From Thermocladium modestius JCM 10088 (lineage in GTDB: Archaea > Thermoproteota > Thermoprotei > Thermoproteales > Thermocladiaceae): DNA of 37,814 nt. The stretch is from the NCBI GenBank assembly GCA_001315925.1, contig BBBF01000012.1:1-37814 (forward strand), in the 5' to 3' direction. The translations under genes were made by a program, and so were the position numbers. Numbering within the stretch: position 1 is the stretch's first letter; every line of letters starts with the position of its first letter. A model generated the notes under the pieces. The model was not told the DNA's origin. It made no database searches and worked only from the letters and a program-made list of their open reading frames with translations. This document shows, piece after piece, positions 27,456 to 37,814 of the stretch.

Positions 27456-30400
27456 TTACCTGCGCCTATGCTTTACTACGATTGCTAGAATTATTATCGC
27501 GATTATTGCGATGATTGCGGCGGAGTACTCGTAATCCCTACCTTGATTGGGCTTGATTGGCGTGATTGTTGTAATCGTCGGAGCCGTGGTTGTGGTGCCG
27601 TTCATTTGCATTGCTAGGAGGATTGTTGAGCTCCTCGTTATGTTTATGGAGCCCGTGATGGGCTTAAAGCCTGGAGGCGGCGTGGCTATATACGTATAGT
27701 TGCCCCCCTCGGTAATTGAATTGTTATTGACAGCAGCGAGGAGCTTAGGGTCACGTTAATCGAGCCCATATCAGAGGACCCCCCCTGGACGTGCACCCCC
27801 CCCACCGCGCGCCGAGGGGAATCCCGGAGGCGGTGAAGTTAACGCTATAGAGCGGCAGCGAAACGTTAATCACCGATGGTTCGCCGACGCCGAAGGCATT
27901 TACTGCTGCCACCGAGGCCACGTAATCGCCCGGCTTAACCCTCGTCGAGTAATTCATGGTGGAGTTGCTTAATTCGGCCATCAGCGTTCCGTTAACGTAG
28001 ACAAGGTAAGCCCGGACCCATACTGCTCAGCATCCTGTTCCCTCCACGCTAATTGAAGCGTTGCATTGATAACCGTGGCCCGGAGCTTGAGAGGGGGGGG
28101 TGGGGGGGGCGAGAGGGGGGAACAACGTAGAGGGATAAGTTGCGGATCTGTTGAGCCGCGGGCCCGCCCCCCCCGCTCAACGAGTATATAAGCAGTGAGG
28201 ACCCAAGCGCCGCGCTGCCTATCATAGTGACGTTAATGGCGTGGAAGCCTGCAGCGGCGTTTCATTGAGGTAGGTGCCCAGCCAAGTGGAATTATAGGCC
28301 GTGATCACCATGTAGGGCGGCCTGTAATCGACCGCAACCCCCTCCACGCCACTGCTTAGGTTACCTACATAGGTTGAGGCAAGCGTTGATGCGTTCACCA
28401 CGACGAGCCTATCGCCCGATGCATTATAACATAGAACCGCAAGCAGGTCGCTGGAGTTAGCCACGTTGATCCCCACGATGGGCGTGGAGCAGTTGATGGG
28501 CAGCGGGAGGCGCGCCCCCATTGCTTATATTCATTGCCTCAATGCTTCCATTAATTAATCTATATAATAACACGCTCCCCGCCAGCGCCTCCAGTTCCCC
28601 CCACATCGCCTACCTGAAAACGGCGAGCATCATTGTGAAGCGGCGAGTAGATGAACACTGATGCATTTATCGGCATTAATCCCCTCGAGACCAGGACGGC
28701 TATTAAGGGATTGGAGCCCCCCTCAACGACTATCGAGCCCGCGACCCCCCCGGAGTTGGTAACGTTATGGGGGGGAGGGCCCCCCCACCCCCCCCTCCCG
28801 GGCGTGTACACGGCGTACTGGCCCCCCCTATGAAGCTTACGTTGAACGGGCCTTCGAGGGCCGCCTCGCCGTAGGGCATGTAGAGCCAGGCCGCCATAAC
28901 CGAGCCATTACTCATCGCTGCGGCGGCTGGCCTCAATGCATCCCCCCCGACAGCGGGGGGGCCGCGTGGCGGTGAGGAACCTCGATGCATTCATGAATAG
29001 GCCACCCACTTGCAGTCCCATCCTCAACGGGAGCGTGGAGTTATCGTTGGAGTAGAGGATGAGGACCCCCCCACCGACTTCCCCCCCGGCGATGGATACG
29101 GTGGTGTATGGATATATATCCGCGATCGCCGCCCCCCCGCTCCACGATCCATTAACCCAACGCAGCGAGTCATAGTTGGGCCCCACGTAGTACCTGGTGA
29201 TCAGGGACGGCTGGGACGGGTCCGGGCTCCCCCCCGCCTGGCCCCCCCAGCTGTACAGGACTCCCTCCTCGCTCCAAATTGTGCCGCTCCAGAGGAGCGC
29301 CTGCCATTGAACGAACACAACGCCCGTCACCGACGCGCTCTTCAACGCGGGGGGGCTGCCGGGGCCAACGCTCATGGTGAATATCAAGCTGCCTCCCTCC
29401 GTGATGGTCGCCACGCCGATTCCCTCGTTAGCGGCGAGGGTCATGGGGACCTCGACCACCCCCCCCTCACCCGGGTTATCATTAGGTCCAGTCCCTGGAG
29501 GAATTCCTGGCCCTGGTCCTCGGTGGGGGGGCCAGCGTTAGATCGAGCGCAGTGCTTGGCGCTATGCTTATGGTCAGCGTTATGCCTATGTCTACCGTGC
29601 CGTAGCCCGGCACGTCGAACGAGTAGCCCGCGACGGGCATTGTGAGCGAGGCGGTTCCCCGTATCTGAAGCAATGCGTCGGCCGACACCCAATTCACCGT
29701 GCCGTTGCTCACCTGGAGGTCCCCCGTGGCGCCCACGGTCACGCCTATGGTGAATGAGGCCGGCCCCCCCACGTCCACCTCCTCATCCCCCCCGGTCCCA
29801 TTCGATCCGAGGAGATTGCCGGTGGTCATGGTCAAGCGACCCGTCAATTTGATCACGCCGGTGGAGTACATATCTATCTCCAAGTAAATGGTCGGCATCA
29901 AGTCATAGGTTCCGCCCCCCCGCGAATTGAGGCAGCGTTACCTGCGTGCTGAGTATGGAGCCCAGGTCCAGGTTAGTCGTCGAGATAACCTCGAACTCGT
30001 TTCCCCAGGCCTCCCCCGTGACGCTCTTAACCTGCACCCCCCCCTCGAGGTTAGAGTAGCTCATGATGTTGAGTAGCACGATGGGTCGTTAATCACGTAG
30101 AAGGAGTACGACTCGGTCAATTCCGTCGCCGCGCCATTCAGCGAGTACTTGGCGATCACCAGCAGCGTGTTCTTTCCTGGACTTAGTGAACCCATGTTGA
30201 CCTGCAGCGTCCAGGGCTCGTTGGGGGGGCCGCTCGGCGGATTAAACGCCAGCTCCTCTCCATTTAAGTAGCCGTAAACCGCCGTGGGCGTCTCATTGCT
30301 GTAGAAGCCGAACGTGTTCTCCAGGTTTATCCCAGAATAGAAGTAGCCGGAGTACTGGGAGACGAGGGTGGCGTTCACCTTGATCCTCTCGAACCTAACG

Positions 30401-32396
30401 GTGATAGTCGCATTGCCGCGGCTCGCATTGATTGTTCCGACCATCGATGAATTGACCACGGCATACCCAGGCGGCGTCTGTATGAAGTAATCATACGTTC
30501 CATTATGGACAATGAAGCTGATCAAGGAAGACGTGGAGTTAAGCGATTCCCCATCCACTGCCGCCGCCCAAGACGTGCCGGGCGCCAGTCCCTCCTCGAT
30601 GAAGTTTATATAGAGGGGGGGTGTGAACCTCACCGTTATCGTCAAGTTCCTCCCATTGATCGTCACTGTTCCCTGCGCCGGGGGGGAGGCTTGGTATTGA
30701 TTCATGGATGAGGACTCAAAGTCGTATGTGCCGTTCATCACGGTGAAGCGGATGAGGCTGCCATTAGTTGACTCAACGGTGGGGAGGGATAGCTGCCGAT
30801 GACGCGGGCCAATTTCACGCTCCACCGAGCCCCCCACGGGCAGCCCCCCCTCCTCCATGAACGTGACGTTATTCATTTTGAGGGGGCCGGCTGGATAGAC
30901 CTGGGATAATGAGCCCAGGGAGCCGGGGGGAGCCCGGCGTTCAGGGCGTAAACATACCCGCTGCTTGGGTCATATATGAGCGAGACAGGATCGTAGCCCG
31001 TGATCACGTCCCAAAGCACCGTGTCGTTCCTACCATTTATCACGGTAACTCCCCCCCGCTGCCCAGGCCCAGGAAGCCCGTCTCCTCCGTCGCGACGTAT
31101 ATATAGCCGTTCATGGGATCATAGAGAAGCGAGGTGGGGTTGGGCCACGTGGTTATGTTAGCCACGATCGCGTCCCCCCCGTTTCCTATCACGGCTGTCG
31201 TATTTGCCTGCGGCACCTCCATCCACGTGGTCGCGTTGCGCCCGTGAACGGGTTTCTAGACGTGCCGGAGGAGGCGTTGATCAAGCTGCCGATGTATATC
31301 GATTCATAGATGTATCCATTGCTGGGGTCATACGCTAGGCCGCTTGCCACGCCGTTCATTATGCTGCCAATAACGGAGCCCGCGGCCGGGTCAATTATCG
31401 ACACGCCGGCATACCTCACATCCACCACGCTGGGCGAAACCAGTCCAGCGTCTATTACGTATATGTAGCCGTTTCCCGGATCGTATAGAAGCGAGCCGGG
31501 GGCCCGGTAAGCCCTCTATTACCTGAATTACTTGATTATCCGAGGCATCTATCACGGACACATCGTTTGACCCCCCCAATTGGACACGTAGATGCGGTTA
31601 TTGGCGGGGTCGTATGTCAAGGCGTCGGGGTTCAGGCCCACAGTGATGTTAACCAGGTACTTCCCAATTAATTGAAGCGCCCTGGCCCTGATCGTGGAGT
31701 TAATGGCTGGGATGGAGCTGTCAAACGCCCTCCTCGCGTTGAATGATGGTAGCGTCACGTTGGGCGGAGCGGTTATATTCGTCGTGTTTAGCTTGGATAT
31801 TATATTTGTTATATTGTGATTAGAAGCAATGCTGAGCACCTCAGTCACGTTGGGACTGATGCCCGTGACCGTGCCGGAGGCGCTGTTAGCCACATAGACG
31901 TATCCATTCCCCCCCGGGTCATAGAGGAGAGCCACCGGGTCTGCCCCCCCACCGGCACGTTGAGCAGCACCGTATTATTGATTGAGCTAATTATGGATAC
32001 GAGGCCCGTTGATGTTGCTACGTACATGTACCCGTTCCCCCCCGGATCATATAGGATGGCGGTGGGTCGCCCCCCCGCTGATGCGTTGCAGGAGACCGGG
32101 AGCGTTTGATTGGGTAGCTCTGGCAGACCGGGGCGTTGGCAAGGATTCCCGACCGGTATATTGGTAACCACCTTATCGGTGGCTGGATTTATCACGGTCA
32201 CGGTCGTGCCGGAGTTGCCTACGTATATGTAGCCGTTGAGGGGGGGATCGTAGGCCATGGATGTTGGATTAACGCCCACCGGCACGCTTATGGTGGACGC
32301 GAGGATTGTGAGGGCCAATGCATGAAGGGGGGGCAGGATCATCACTGCCGCCAACAGCGCCAATTCCGTAATGTTTTTGTTGATTTTAGTCGCCAT
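27456..32396 (-). CDS. Giant secreted beta-propeller surface protein with C-terminal membrane anchor
   Basis: About 1,640 residues when frame changes are bridged. A signal peptide (ITELALLAAVMILP) is followed by YVTN-type propeller repeats (about 31000-32330): MAYDPLNGYIYVGNSGTTVT, ILYDPGNGYMYVATSTGLVS, ALTYDPANNRIYVSNWGSND, LAYDPSNGYIY and LLYDPMNGYIYVATEETG. Then come two copies of a domain of archaeal surface proteins: VTFMEEGLPVGG with IRFTVMNGTYDF, and INFIEEGLAPGTSWAAAVDG with ISFIVHNGTYDY (about 30380-30860). Long N-glycosylation-rich beta regions (about 28000-30000) and a Thr-rich linker (GTTTTAPTITTITPIKPN) lead to the anchor YSAAIIAIIAIIILAIVV and KHRRR. More than ten C-run breaks; a split into two genes is possible but no internal start with promoter is seen. 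Likely an S-layer-associated or adhesive protein. Confidence 0.7.
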
Positions 32397-32415
32397 TATG
32401 CTTAGTTCAACTAGT

Positions 32416-32427
32416 TTAAAAATATTT
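32416..32427 (-). promoter_or_regulatory. TATA box of the surface protein
   Basis: An AT-rich TTTTTAAACTAG-type element lies about 25 nt before the ATG at 32396 inside an AT-rich 60-bp tract; the only clear promoter of this 4.9-kb reading unit. Confidence 0.5.
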
Positions 32428-32526
32428 ACTTTTTATGAAAAATCATTATTATTTTTAATAAATTGGATTAAGCTAAGTACTGAATAATTGAGTATAGTTG
32501 CCTCCACTGAACTCCCACGCCGTACC

Positions 32527-33837
32527 CTATCCCGCGGCCGCCGCAATGATCATCCACGCCCTGCTCCGCTCATTGGCTCTCTGCATGGCCAGCACCAGGG
32601 TAAGGGGAACGAGGGCGGCGAATTGTATGGTGTAGTAACTATAGAGCGTGTGATTCCCCGCGGCATAAACCGCCCAGTAACCCAACCAACTGGCCAAGAG
32701 CGATGCGGGAACCGCCAGTTCCCTCCAATTCATTTCCCTAAAGAGGCGGGCCCGCAAGTGGGGGGGCTCCAGCATGAGTATTGACAAGCTATCGCCACTA
32801 AGTAGGCGCCGGGCAGGCCGGACGCGTATAGGGGGGGCGGGGGGGAGTAATCGCTCACGAAGCTGTCGGTCCCGATTAGCCAGTCAAACGGGTTGGAGGC
32901 CACGGGGGGGCCGGGGGGGGCCGGGACTCCGTGAACCACTTGAGATAGAAAATCGTGTCGGTCACGTAATTATGAATGCCGCCCACCAGGTATATTATTG
33001 GGATCTGCGGCAGTGCGTAGAGGAGGAGGGCCAAGCCCAGGTAAATCGCCGCCCGCCTGGCCCCCCGCCCGTAAAGCTCCGCGTACGTCATGGCGAGCAC
33101 GGGAAACGCGCCGGGATACTTGCTGGCTATCCCAAGCCCCCCCGGCCACGGCCGATGATAAGGGCTTGTTCCGCAGGTATAGGTAGACGGAGAGGACTGT
33201 GAAGAAGCCCACGTACGCATCCAGCATGGCCAGTATGCCCTCATCCCTGAACGTGGCATCCATTAATAGGAGCGCGGAGGCCAGGGAGGCGTACCTCGCG
33301 TTCTTGGTGAGCATTAGCGCCGCCAGGTACGTGAGCACCAGGGAAGCGGCGGAGAGCACGATGCTCGGTACCCTCCAGTACGGCGGGCGATCCCCCCCCA
33401 ACCATAACATGGCCGCCACCATGAAGTACTTGGCAAACCATGGATGCTCCAAGTTAATGTAAGTGAGTATCCCGGATTCATCCGGGTAGTAATAGCCGAA
33501 CCTAATAGTGCAGCCCGGGCTAGTCGAGGCGAATTCATACACTGCGGGAACCGATTTATTGAACCAAGCCATGCCGTAATCCCCCCCGTAATACACGGCC
33601 GGGGATGCATTGGCGGGGGGGCGCAGCCGGGGGGTACGGCGAGACAGTCACCCCGAACCCAGCCAAATCGCGCCCAAGCCCCCCCACCTCGTTTATGAAG
33701 TTCCTGGCGGCCGATACGTACCAGATCTCGTCGCTCACGTACCCATTCATGTGGGGCTGCATGGCGTACGCGTATAAGCAGAACAACGCCACGATTGCGG
33801 CCAGCGGCAGCAGCGTTAAGGCGCTCCTGACACCCAT
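32527..33837 (-). CDS. PMT-type (GT39-like) glycosyltransferase
   Basis: Polytopic membrane protein of about 430 residues. After the first helix the acidic motif GYVSDEIWYVSAARN gives the Asp-Glu pair typical of dolichyl-phosphate-mannose-protein mannosyltransferases; EHPWFAKYFMVAAML and LLMDATFRDEGILAMLDAYV are further family-like blocks. The remaining helices continue through GLALLLYALPQIPIIYLVGG to AVPASLLASWLGYWAVYAAG. It likely transfers a sugar from a polyprenyl phosphate to protein outside the membrane. The start at 33837 overlaps the end of the upstream DPM1-GtrA gene by 22 bp, which would supply the lipid-linked sugar. Frame changes near 33620, 33385, 33140, 32920 and 32760. Confidence 0.75.
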
Positions 33838-35042
33838 TGCTCCGGGGCTCCGCCCGCTATTAAAACGTTGACTCCAGTCGATCCCAAAGCGCGGTTAGGC
33901 GGTGAGGCGGGGGGGCCGAGGGACTGCTGGGCAGGAGCGGTTTGGCTGTTCTTGAACACGTACGACTCTGCCAGGACGTAGTTGACTAGGAACCCCCCCA
34001 GCAAGACCCCCCACTATGTAGGCCAGGTACCCGTTGAGTCCCAGCACGTAGTGAAGCGCATCGCTCGCGGCGTAGTTCACCAGCGTGCCCCCCCCGAGCC
34101 CCCCCGCCACGTGTACCTAGCCAGCCCAGCCGCGTAGGGCGTCGGCCTGTCCCTGAAAGTCCACGCCCTGTTAATTGAGTAATTATTAATTATGCCGGCC
34201 TCTATTGCTGGGATTAGGGACGCGAAGTACGGTATCCCGATGAGCCGCCAAGCCACGTGCAGCACGGCCTCCGACACCAAGACGCCTAAAACGCCCACCG
34301 CGGCGAACTTGAGGGGGGCCTATACCCGCTGAGGGAGAGCAGGGCCAGCGACGTGGCCGTTACCTGCCTCACGTAGTCCAGAACCTGGGCCAGGCCCAGC
34401 TTGCTCTCCCCCCCGCCCTCCTCCTCCCGAAGACGTAGGGGACCTCCCTCACTTTCTCGACGCACAGCAGGACGTCCAGCAGGACCTTGTACTCCCCCCC
34501 CTCGCCCTCAGGCAGTTCACCACCTTGGACCGCCTCACGGCGAAGAAGCCCGACATTGGATCCCGCACTCCCCCCCTAGTTGATGGCAGGAGGAGGTGGG
34601 CTAGGAAGGTGGCTCCCCCCCTGCTCACCGCCCTCCTAATCAACGGCCAATCCCCCCCGACCCCCCCGCCCCCCCCTCCACGTAGCGGCTGGCCACAGCC
34701 GCGTCCCACCCAGCCTCCACGGCCGCCACCAATCGAGGCACGACCTCCGGTGGGTGCTGTAGGTCCGCGTCCATCACCACCACCACGTCGCCGCCGGCGG
34801 CCTTGATCCCATCCACGACGCGCTGCTTAAGCCGAGCCTCCTGCCCCTCTCCAACACCTTCAACGCCAGGCCCAGCCTACCCGCTTCCCTCACCGCCTCA
34901 TCCACGGTGCCGTCGGTGGATCCATCATCTACCAGCACGACCTCAACCCCGCCTCCAAGGGCGGCCGCCAACCCCTCCAGGAGGGGGGGCCCACGTTGCC
35001 CGCCTCATTCAACGTCGGCAACACCACGCTAACGCTGCCCAT
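33816..35042 (-). CDS. Polyprenyl-phosphate glycosyltransferase (GT2, DPM1-like) fused to a GtrA domain
   Basis: About 400 residues. GT2 part: VSVVLPTLNEAGNVGPLLEG, VVLVDDGSTDGTVDEAV, GDVVVVMDADLQHPPEVVP (nucleotide-sugar DXD), VRDPMSGFFAVRRSKV. After AGESKLGLAQVLDYVRQV the chain enters a GtrA-like membrane domain: FAAVGVLGVLVSEAVLHVAW, INNYSINRAWTFRDR, VNYAASDALHYVLGLNG, FLVNYVLAESYVFKN. Such proteins make polyprenyl-phosphate mannose or glucose and may flip it. The ATG at 35042 begins the first strand. Frame breaks at C runs near 34985, 34845, 34660, 34500, 34410, 34300, 34090 and 34010. Co-transcribed with the PMT-like gene that follows. Confidence 0.83.
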
Positions 35043-35146
35043 CAACAAATGAATGGGGGGGACCGGTTTAATTGAGTTACTCCGCAGTGATAGATCAGCC
35101 CCCCCGGCGGCAAAAATTATAATCAGTAGTCAATGCCTCCACCACA

Positions 35147-36174
35147 ATGAAGGCGATGGTTCTGGAGCGGGCAGGGCCAATAGAGAATCAACCCTCAAGT
35201 TGAGGGAGGTAGAGCCGCCTAGAATGGGTCGGTTCGATGCATTGATGGAGGTGAAGGCATGCGGGGTGTGCGGCACTGATTTAAGTATAGTCGAGGGCCG
35301 GTTCAAACCGCCTCGCCTTCCCATAGTGCCTGGACACGAGGCAATTGGAAGGGTCCTCGCCGTGGGCGAGGACGCGAGTGGCTGGTAAGGGAGGGGGGGG
35401 ACTTAATCGGCGCCTACTGGGTCCATTCGTCGTGCGGGTCATGTGATTACTGCTTGACCGGCAGGGAGCAGTTATGTCTGGAGAGGAGAGTGAATGGACT
35501 GGATAACGATGGGTGCTACGCCGAGCAAATGGTTGTAGATGCCAGGTATGCGGTGAAGATACCAAGCGGGTTAAGTCCTGAGGAGGCAGCTCCATTCATG
35601 TGCGCGGGCCTCACCGCCTATAGATCGATTAAGTTAAGCGGGGGGGCCGAGCCGGGCCGCAGGATAGGCGTGATCGGAGTGGGGGGGGCCTCGGCTCGTT
35701 TGCGATTCAAATAGCGAAGCTGAGGGGGGGGCGCGCGTCACCGCCATCAGCAGGTCCAGCGTGAAGCTGGAGATGGCGAGGAGACTGGGGGGGGCGGACG
35801 AGACTGTTCCGGAGGATGAGGCGAGCAAGATGGCCGGGGAATTCGACTCCGTGGTGCTCCTAGCTCCATTCCCCCCCAAATTAGTGGAGGTAGGCATGAG
35901 ACTGTTGAGGAAGGGGGGGGTTCCATGATCGTGGCGGCCAACCTGGATGAGGTGCCTAACATGCCCTACAGGTCGACCCTTGCATCCGAGCGATGCGTGA
36001 GGAGTGTGAGCGTTGGAGGCAGGCAGGAGCTCAAGGAGCTGCTTGGATTGGCGGGAAGCGGGGGGGCATTGAGGCCCATCCCGGTGGAGCCCATGCCGTT
36101 GGAGGAGGCCAACGAGGCGTTGCTGAGAGTCAAGAGGGGGCGACGTGATTGGGCGGGTGGTGTTGAGGCCCTAA
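35147..36174 (+). CDS. Zinc-dependent alcohol dehydrogenase (MDR family)
   Basis: About 340 residues. Catalytic zinc site CGVCGTDLSIVEGRFKP and PGHEAIGRVLAVGEDASGW; structural zinc site SCGSCDYCLTGREQLCLERR with four Cys; Rossmann motif IGVIGVGGLGSFAIQIAKLRG (about 35665-35730); C-terminal LRPIPVEPMPLEEANEALL. The start MKAMVLERAGPIENQP at 35147 is standard for the family. A frame change near 35195 appears to be one C too few, unlike most breaks; others are at 35393, 35690, 35725, 35920 and 36140. The final residues IGRVVLRP end at TAA 36172. Oxidises an alcohol or reduces an aldehyde/ketone with NAD(P); substrate unknown. Divergent from the glycosylation genes. Confidence 0.88.
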
Positions 36175-36238
36175 GCTCCTTATCCCATAATGATTCACCG
36201 GGGGGGTTCATGATTGGTTTGGTTAATCGATAGATAGG

Positions 36239-36246
36239 TTATATAC
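36239..36246 (+). promoter_or_regulatory. TATA box of lipoyl synthase
   Basis: TTATATAC; 31 nt before ATG 36277 but only 10 nt before the in-frame GTG 36256, which argues for the ATG and a short leader. Confidence 0.5.
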
Positions 36247-36276
36247 CGGCGAACGGTGACTGGGCGGGTGGGGGGG

Positions 36277-37173
36277 ATGGCTGAGGAGAGATTGCCCGCG
36301 TGGATAAGGGTCACGATGCCGGCGCGCTCCAGGCACGACGAGGTAAGGCGAGTGCTGGGCAAGTATAGGTTGAACACGGTGTGCGAGGACGCTAAGTGCC
36401 CCCCCAACGCGTTTGAGTGCTGGGGGGGCTTGGGCACAGCTACGATAATGATACTCGGCGACACGTGCACCAGGGCGTGCCGGTTCTGCGCAGTGAAGAC
36501 GGGCAAGCCGGGCGCGGTGGATTGGTTCGAGCCGATCAGGGTCGCGCTGGCAGTGCGCGACTTGGGTCTCAAGTACGTCGTCATAACGTCGGTTGACAGG
36601 GATGATTTGGCCGACGGCGGGGCATCCATCTATGCATCCACCGTGAGGCAGATAAAGCGAGTTAATCCGGGCACCAGGGTCGAGGCGTTGATACCGGACT
36701 TCAACCTGAATCGAGACTCATTGAGGGCGGTGGTGGAGGCGGGGGGGCCCGACGTGGTAGCGCATAACCTGGAAACCGTGGAGCGCTGACGCCGTTGGTG
36801 AGGGATAGGAGGGGGGGTGGGTACGGCAAATGCTGGAGGCGTTGAGGATTGTGAAGGAGCTTAGGGGGGGCGGTCAAGTCACCAAGTCCAGCATAATGCT
36901 GGGGGGGCTCGGGGGGGAGGAGCGGGGGGGCGAGGTCATCAAGGCAATGCGCGACCTGAGGGATGCGGGGGGGTCGACATATTGACCATAGGGCAGTACT
37001 TGAGGCCCACGGGTGGGGGGGCCAGGCACTTGCCTGTCGCTAGATACGTGCCCCCCAATGAGTTCCAGGAACTGAAGGAATTGGGGGGGTTAAGGATGGG
37101 GGGGTTCAGGGCGGTGGCTGCAGGGCCATTGGTGAGGAGCTCGTACAGGGCATTGGAGTTGTTCGATTCGTAG
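36277..37173 (+). CDS. lipA: Lipoyl synthase
   Basis: Radical SAM enzyme of about 290 residues that inserts two sulfurs into octanoyl-E2. Both clusters are visible: the auxiliary cluster CEDAKCPNAFECW (CX4CX5C; about residues 36-47) and the SAM cluster [13 protein letters not shown] (CX3CX2C). Further blocks: [90 protein letters not shown] and the C-terminal [20 protein letters not shown]. Breaks at runs near 36405, 36430, 36785, 36815, 36910, 36975 and 37020. Placed immediately upstream of the E2 gene it modifies; the two have separate TATA boxes. Confidence 0.93.
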
Positions 37174-37293
37174 CTGTTAAAATGGGTATGCCGGTTATAA
37201 CTATAATATATTGAATCATCCCTCGCTTAATTAATCGATGAGCGGGCTACATAGTTCAAATATAACTGTCAAAAACAGTGGGTAAAGGCATCA

Positions 37294-37303
37294 ATATATT
37301 TAA
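37294..37303 (+). promoter_or_regulatory. TATA box of the E2 gene
   Basis: ATATATTTAA, about 26 nt before the ATG at 37326; leaderless. Confidence 0.55.
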
Positions 37304-37325
37304 GATGAGGCTTTAGGCGATCGCA

Positions 37326-37814
37326 ATGGCTAGGTACGAGTTCAAGTTCCCGGATCTAGGGGGGGAGGGGCTGAGCGAGGCTGAATTGATAAATCTCCAC
37401 GTTAAGGTAGGCGATCAAGTTAAGGAGGGGGATACGTTGATGGAGGTTCAAACCGCTAAGGCTAACGTTGAGATACCGAGCCCGGTCAGCGGCACGGTGG
37501 CTGAGATAAGGTTTAAGGCAGGCGACACTATCCACGTGGGCGACGTGGTCCTCGTCATAGAGACCGGGGGGGGAGAGGCGACGCTTCAATTAAGAAAGCC
37601 AATAGAGGTCACACAGCAAGCTGCACCGCCGCCCCCAGCAGGCGCGGCAGGCAGTTCCAGCGGGAACCCCGCGGGGGGGTTAGGGCCATGCCGCGGCGCG
37701 GCGGCTTGCCAAGGAGGCGGGGGGGATAGATCTCGGTAAGATCAGGGGGGGAAGCGGGCCGGGCGGCGTCATAACCGTGAGCGACGTGAAGAAAGCCCAG
37801 GAAGAGAGGCAGGT
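37326..37814 (+). CDS. 2-oxoacid dehydrogenase E2 (dihydrolipoamide acyltransferase), 5' part
   Basis: Truncated by the right edge after about 160 codons. The lipoyl domain starts at residue 2: ARYEFKFPDLG-EGLSEAELI, and the modified Lys lies in VQTAKANVEIPSPVSGTVAE (about residues 40-60). A Pro/Ala-rich linker follows (37600-37670), then the E1/E3-binding domain: VRAMPAARRLAKEAGIDLGK, IRGSGPGGVITVSDVKKAQE. Frame changes occur at the G run near 37672, at a probable missing C near 37690, at 37720 and 37745. The acyltransferase core lies outside the window. Part of a pyruvate, branched-chain or acetoin-type complex; which cannot be told from this portion. Confidence 0.88.

Larger units (their letters stand above)
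1..37814. other. Window-wide excess of 6-8 nt G and C runs
   Basis: Runs of 6 to 8 G or C occur on nearly every line outside the AT-rich island at 14.37-16.02 kb, on both strands and in coding, tRNA and intergenic DNA. Where a conserved protein or tRNA stem fixes the expected length, 7 is usually written for an expected 4, and 8 for 5. Some runs of 4 are untouched (10738-10741; two in the Cys motif near 26285-26296). A few runs appear one base too short (near 8645, 30080, 35195). Most frame changes in the genes below sit at such runs. I read this as mainly a sequence-quality effect. Confidence 0.85.

Noticed and set aside
1..37814. Programmed frameshifting or phase variation at poly-G tracts as a regulatory system
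   Set aside because: The tracts occur in housekeeping genes, in tRNAs and between genes without preference, and the tRNA changes would be lethal; a technical origin fits better unless raw reads show otherwise.
1..37814. CRISPR array or rRNA genes
   Set aside because: No regularly spaced repeats of 24-37 bp and no recognisable rRNA sequence were seen on either strand.

Overview
The window looks like chromosome from a hyperthermophilic crenarchaeon of the Thermoproteales (Caldivirga / Thermocladium / Vulcanisaeta type is my best guess, inferred from gene content only). Most DNA is GC-rich and Arg is mostly AGG. Many genes have an archaeal TATA box about 25-30 nt before the start codon, so they would be leaderless. 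The genes include aIF1A, an archaeal integrase, an intron-containing tRNA, GtrA-fused dolichol-type glycosyltransferases and a PaREP1 fragment.

A dominant oddity is that G and C runs of 6-8 bases are extremely common on both strands, and most genes change frame at or near such runs. Reconstructing conserved proteins and tRNA stems usually needs a run of 4 where 7 is written. Frameshifted genes are therefore annotated here as whole genes with noisy runs, not as pseudogenes. Their end points are firm where start and stop codons agree; internal residues near the runs are not.

Layout, left to right: a tyrosine integrase (62-1400, -) beside tRNA-Arg(CCT) marks an integrated element extending off the left edge. 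An MFS transporter (-) follows. Next is a tight minus-strand operon, read from 10151 down to 2862: membrane-anchored phospholipase-C-like phosphoesterase, FAD glycerol-3-phosphate dehydrogenase with a C-terminal [2Fe-2S] domain, a second FAD protein, an FGGY kinase (glycerol kinase-like) and a FAD-linked oxidase. All junctions overlap, which suggests one pathway that releases, phosphorylates and oxidises glycerol or glycerol phosphate. After tRNA-Ser and an intron-bearing tRNA-Glu come citrate synthase, a HAD phosphatase and a double-hotdog acyl-CoA thioesterase.

An AT-rich island (about 14.37-16.02 kb) with a radical SAM gene and damaged small ORFs contains a 16-bp direct repeat near its two ends and looks foreign. 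Then come a Ser/Thr-rich surface protein with a duplicated domain, an HSL-family esterase, a CDGSH protein, carbamate kinase, aIF1A and tRNA-Arg(CCG). An ORFan, repeat-rich stretch (21.1-22.7 kb) follows, then a 4-TM protein, an aldehyde dehydrogenase and a ferredoxin plus siroheme sulfite/nitrite reductase module. That last module is bracketed by inverted copies of a 23-bp palindrome.

The right third holds a very large secreted beta-propeller protein with a C-terminal membrane anchor, a PMT-type glycosyltransferase and a DPM1-GtrA fusion (probably cell-surface glycoprotein and its glycosylation), then a zinc alcohol dehydrogenase, lipoyl synthase and the start of a 2-oxoacid dehydrogenase E2 subunit.
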